The notes under the pieces are model-generated. The model saw nothing but the letters and a program-made list of their open reading frames with translations, ran no database searches and was not told the origin of the DNA. From NCBI GenBank assembly GCA_900546795.1, contig UREG01000015.1, forward strand, positions 1-31,579: a stretch of 31,579 nucleotides of DNA, read 5' to 3'. A program made the translations under genes and the position numbers. Position 1 is the first letter of the stretch. Each line of letters opens with the position of its first letter. This document shows, piece after piece, positions 30,301 through 31,579 of the stretch. The DNA comes from an uncultured Veillonellaceae bacterium. Lineage in GTDB: Bacteria; Bacillota; Negativicutes; Veillonellales; Megasphaeraceae.

Positions 30301-30727
30301 AACGGTACGATTGGGCAGAAGCGGAAAAAAGTCTGAAGCGGTGCAGCAGGCAAGTAAACCGGTAACGATCATTACGGAAGCAGAAAAGCCGGCAATCGAA
30401 GCGCGGTACAGCGGAAAGACTAACGACTTCTTGGCAAGCGCAGCACAAGGCGATTATGCGAAAGCAGAAACCCTGATGGCGCCGGTCATGAAACAAAAAC
30501 TGACAAAAGAGGTATTCGAAAAACTTCAGACCGTGATGACGGAACAATTCGGCACACTGAATGGGCTGACCCTGACGGAAGCGAGAGAAACAGACCAGGG
30601 GATTGAAGTAGAATACCGGGCAGACTTTGAAAAACAAGATGCCCAGCTCATCGTTGGCTACGAACGCAAAGCGGGCGATCCGAAAATCATCAGCTTTATC
30701 TTAGATCCAATAGAAACAGTAAAATAA
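27311..30727 (+). CDS. Trimeric autotransporter adhesin (YadA-like) with a DUF3887-like C-terminal extension
   Basis: The protein has 1138 residues. A signal peptide (1-26, cleavage likely near SFA-Q) leads to a YadA-type head (81-170: NAIAIG, GLALGYNA, YSVAIGYDS), a neck (182-202, RRLVNVTDGVNDTDAATVGQL), and a long stalk with a second neck-like block (STEAVTGKQLYATN) and a duplicated ~130-residue module (GYTxGQ...GIEVTT). A coiled coil (~895-925) leads to the YadA anchor (~926-1002), which trimerises in the outer membrane. Unlike normal family members, the chain goes on for 136 residues (1003-1138), ending in a DUF3887-like domain (FLASAAQGDYAKAETLM...). ATG 27311 has a purine-rich site (AAAGGGGAAAGGA) upstream; an in-frame ATG at 27227 lacks one. 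Head codons differ from the stalk. Confidence 0.88.
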   Translation: MRKKMKKRFAALLCATAVCCWGVSFAQGTENQADTRTEEALLEINTMLGTASLSSADSGITAVNGGISTFAITEGSATGSNAIAIGTLSKAEGNRGLALGYNAQVYADAEGNPDGLVTGAVNGGVAIGGYSTVTAEAGTGLGDRSTVKGKYSVAIGYDSLATEANTVSFGNPDSGRRGPKTRRLVNVTDGVNDTDAATVGQLNKKADQTALDTTNSNVSALTTKTAGLSRSGSTSTLESVTFNAGAVGGVTTLTASDAVTAGSFSTSGTVTAGSVKVGTVDIASDKITGLSEADLTNSSTEAVTGKQLYATNEKITNISYSAGTGTTVDGVAFKEGAVNGVTTLKATGDITAASFNGITLEKKGSSGVDIVVGGINLTQMAEKVGVGTSGEGESLTSRVGALENKTAGIANTKASEKYNLTYETADGETKNYTSIKQAITGNETITQGYTQGQIIDVEAERAKLMEQYYKYEDEGEFSKANDVLKIVEKLNDSAYIETAQGAIETSKTTIGSGVPGEPAGIEVTTKTTEVYDAESGATKKVTENFITMNGAVNGVTIGTTDRTIGGQIQYGEDGSALKDVVFNEVNLNEIQRNTAGITNTTTNIAENLINSAGETITNVQQVNVDGIEGYTKGQYIDMEAEKAKLMDAFQKGDVTALDTLKKLTENGAVSTVQGNTTTVTTGIGSGAAGQPNGIEVTTMTKDVWNGSAVTQQTTNKITMNGDVDVKGTLSAEKIMVNGSELDLGNLASSIETTDTGILLGSGTVTITNAANGAKGGVAIKGDLSVDGTINGLHLGYAGGITRTDGDIVIENIDLTDMKDKVDSLWKNGGASDEGGSSDGGTAVVTDGVAKTATETDSAGNVTTTTVETKADGLHVKTEVTDKEGKVTSTSSKNISQSIDDLQASMNDVTSQMNDLDRKVGELDDRISDVGAMAAAMSSLKTLGYDPDAPTEISAGIGSYDHSTAYALGIFHYANRDLMFNLQYASAGNSENMVSGGVTVRLGRSGKKSEAVQQASKPVTIITEAEKPAIEARYSGKTNDFLASAAQGDYAKAETLMAPVMKQKLTKEVFEKLQTVMTEQFGTLNGLTLTEARETDQGIEVEYRADFEKQDAQLIVGYERKAGDPKIISFILDPIETVK

Positions 30728-30782
30728 AGAGGATTGAGAAAGAACCATTCTAATAAAAACTAAATACAAGAAAAAAGAGATA

Positions 30783-30809
30783 ACCGGAAAGGCATCTCCC
30801 AGCCTTCCG
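30783..30809 (+). repeat. Hairpin in the adhesin 3' region
   Basis: CCGGAAAGGC (30783-30792) pairs with GCCTTCCGG (30801-30809) with one bulged A and an 8-base loop; no T-run follows. Confidence 0.6.
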
Positions 30810-30835
30810 GAAAGCTCGAACCTCACCCAATAAAA

Positions 30836-30892
30836 GAATACAGAGAAGAAGGGAAGAGAGGCGGTTCGCCGTTCCCTTCCTCTTCCTGTATT
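30836..30892 (+). repeat. Long hairpin in the adhesin 3' region
   Basis: AATACAG at 30836-30842 pairs with CTGTATT at 30886-30892, the inner GAAGGGAA pairs with TTCCCTTC, and GGCG-GTT-CGCC closes the top. A ~57-base imperfect hairpin that lies just before the terminator. Confidence 0.65.
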
Positions 30893-30896
30893 ACCC

Positions 30897-30920
30897 TACC
30901 GCTGACAGGCGGTATTTTTT
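30897..30920 (+). terminator. Intrinsic terminator after the adhesin
   Basis: TACCGC pairs with GCGGTA, loop TGACAG, followed by T6. It has the same CGCTG...GGC...TTTTTTAT wording as the two block T terminators, but the resemblance is short. Confidence 0.85.
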
Positions 30921-30970
30921 ATAAGGAAAGAATAGAAGAGAGAAGAAAGCAAGGAGAGGAGAAGAACGGG

Positions 30971-31333
30971 ATGAAACGATTAGTAGTATCAATGACAGAA
31001 CGATTGGCAAGAGGAGAAATCATAGACGAGAAACGGATCGAAGGATTGAAGAGAAAACCGAAGGGATGCATAGGAGAAAACTGGAAAGAACAACTAAGAG
31101 AACAGAACCGGCAAAATATCTGCGAAGAACTGAAACGGCGGGGGCATGAAGACGTATTTTATATTCGCCGCTGGAATGAGGAGACGAAAGACTATTTTGG
31201 TTTTGTCCGGATTGATTGGATCGAGATGGTGGTAGGAGAAGAGGGAAAAGACCAGACGGCGATTTGGGATATCGGTCAAATTGAAAAAGTATTGGAATAT
31301 AACCGAAAGCGAAGAACGGGATTGCTATTGTGA
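30971..31333 (+). CDS. Uncharacterised 120-residue protein
   Basis: I do not recognise a family. The protein is highly charged (many K, R and E), has no signal peptide and no membrane segment, so it should be cytoplasmic. The C-terminal half has aromatic-rich beta-like stretches (DVFYIRRW, DYFGFVRIDWIEM). ATG 30971 has AAGGAGAGGAG within 20 bases upstream. Codon use is rich in AGA/GGA, unlike the core genes of the window. It follows the adhesin terminator by ~50 bases, and a gene for an exported protein starts 46 bases later, so it may belong to an adhesin-associated cluster; that is only position-based. Confidence 0.6.
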   Translation: MKRLVVSMTERLARGEIIDEKRIEGLKRKPKGCIGENWKEQLREQNRQNICEELKRRGHEDVFYIRRWNEETKDYFGFVRIDWIEMVVGEEGKDQTAIWDIGQIEKVLEYNRKRRTGLLL

Positions 31334-31379
31334 AACCAGTATTCAAAAATTCCTGGAAGAAACCGAAAGGGGAGTCGGC

Positions 31380-31579
31380 GTGAAGGGGAAATGGATTGGT
31401 CTGTGCTTGGCAGTGTTTCTGTTGGGGCTGATCTGTGTACAGGCATCGGGAAGAATCGAAATTAGTGGAGAGCGGGTAGAAGTCGGTTCATCGGAAGAGA
31501 TACTGACTGTGCCGGACTATGACCAAAAACCAGGAACAGAATGCAAAGAGCCGCCAAGAACGCCGGCAGTACAAAAAGT
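31380..31579 (+). CDS. Exported protein of unknown function, 3' partial
   Basis: The frame is open to the window end. GTG 31380 is chosen because AAAGGGGAG ends 6 bases upstream. Residues 1-23 form a clear signal peptide: KGK, then WIGLCLAVFLLGLICV and a QASG cleavage-like region; there is no convincing lipobox. The following mature part (IEISGERVEVGSSEEIL...) is hydrophilic with Pro. It is probably secreted or periplasmic. The family cannot be named from 66 residues. Confidence 0.65.
   Translation, partial: MKGKWIGLCLAVFLLGLICVQASGRIEISGERVEVGSSEEILTVPDYDQKPGTECKEPPRTPAVQK

Overview
The window reads as the chromosome of an anaerobic, diderm Firmicute of the class Negativicutes (Veillonella/Megasphaera/Dialister-like; the genus cannot be fixed from the sequence). 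Typical Firmicutes content and order (cinA-recA-recX-rny, a PerR-like regulator, single-chain PurL, meso-DAP dehydrogenase, class III ribonucleotide reductase, flavodiiron protein) sits beside a trimeric autotransporter adhesin, which needs an outer membrane. No phage, IS or CRISPR was seen.

Layout. 1-4036: cinA (5' end outside the window), recA, recX and rny, covering DNA repair and RNA turnover. 4210-4774: a PerR/Fur-type metal-dependent regulator with its own promoter, a perfect dyad and a terminator. 4843-5269: rpsO on the minus strand. 5509-6480: ddh. 6553-12335: a probable operon pnp-dut-nudF-deoB-pdp for RNA decay and nucleotide salvage, closed by a terminator. 12489-13919: a 23S rRNA uracil methyltransferase. 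13920-16200: a lower-GC accessory stretch. It holds a two-gene unit (an ScoMcrA/SRA-like modified-DNA reader without a nuclease, and a NudG/MutT-like Nudix hydrolase), tRNA-Pro(CGG), tRNA-Ser(GGA), and about 0.6 kb with no convincing gene. 16203-19070: nrdD-nrdG behind a promoter that overlaps a strong NrdR box. 19075-20139, minus strand: a cupin and xpt. 20382-24128: purL, divergent from xpt across a shared control region with CCGAAC-type elements. 24204-25589: flavodiiron protein with promoter and terminator. 25590-27190: about 1.6 kb without genes, made of decayed repeat units. 27190-30920: a YadA-like trimeric autotransporter with its promoter and a structured 3' end. 30971-31579: a 120-residue orphan and the start of an exported protein.

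The most unusual part is 25.6-31.6 kb. Three diverged copies of a ~330 bp block lie in tandem, the last being the adhesin's own promoter and 5' leader. Two copies of an intrinsic-terminator block alternate with them, as if adhesin genes had once stood there and been lost. The functional promoter carries a G7 tract between -35 and -10, the classical layout of a phase-variable promoter, and the tract differs in length between copies. The adhesin itself does not end at its YadA membrane anchor. It continues for ~136 residues into a DUF3887-like domain that should lie in the periplasm. The second point of interest is the SRA-like reader/Nudix pair at 14.1-15.3 kb, a possible compact defence or nucleotide-surveillance unit.

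All function names come from recognising motifs and family sequences by eye; no database search was run. Promoters, operators and terminators are pattern matches with counted spacings, not measured sites.
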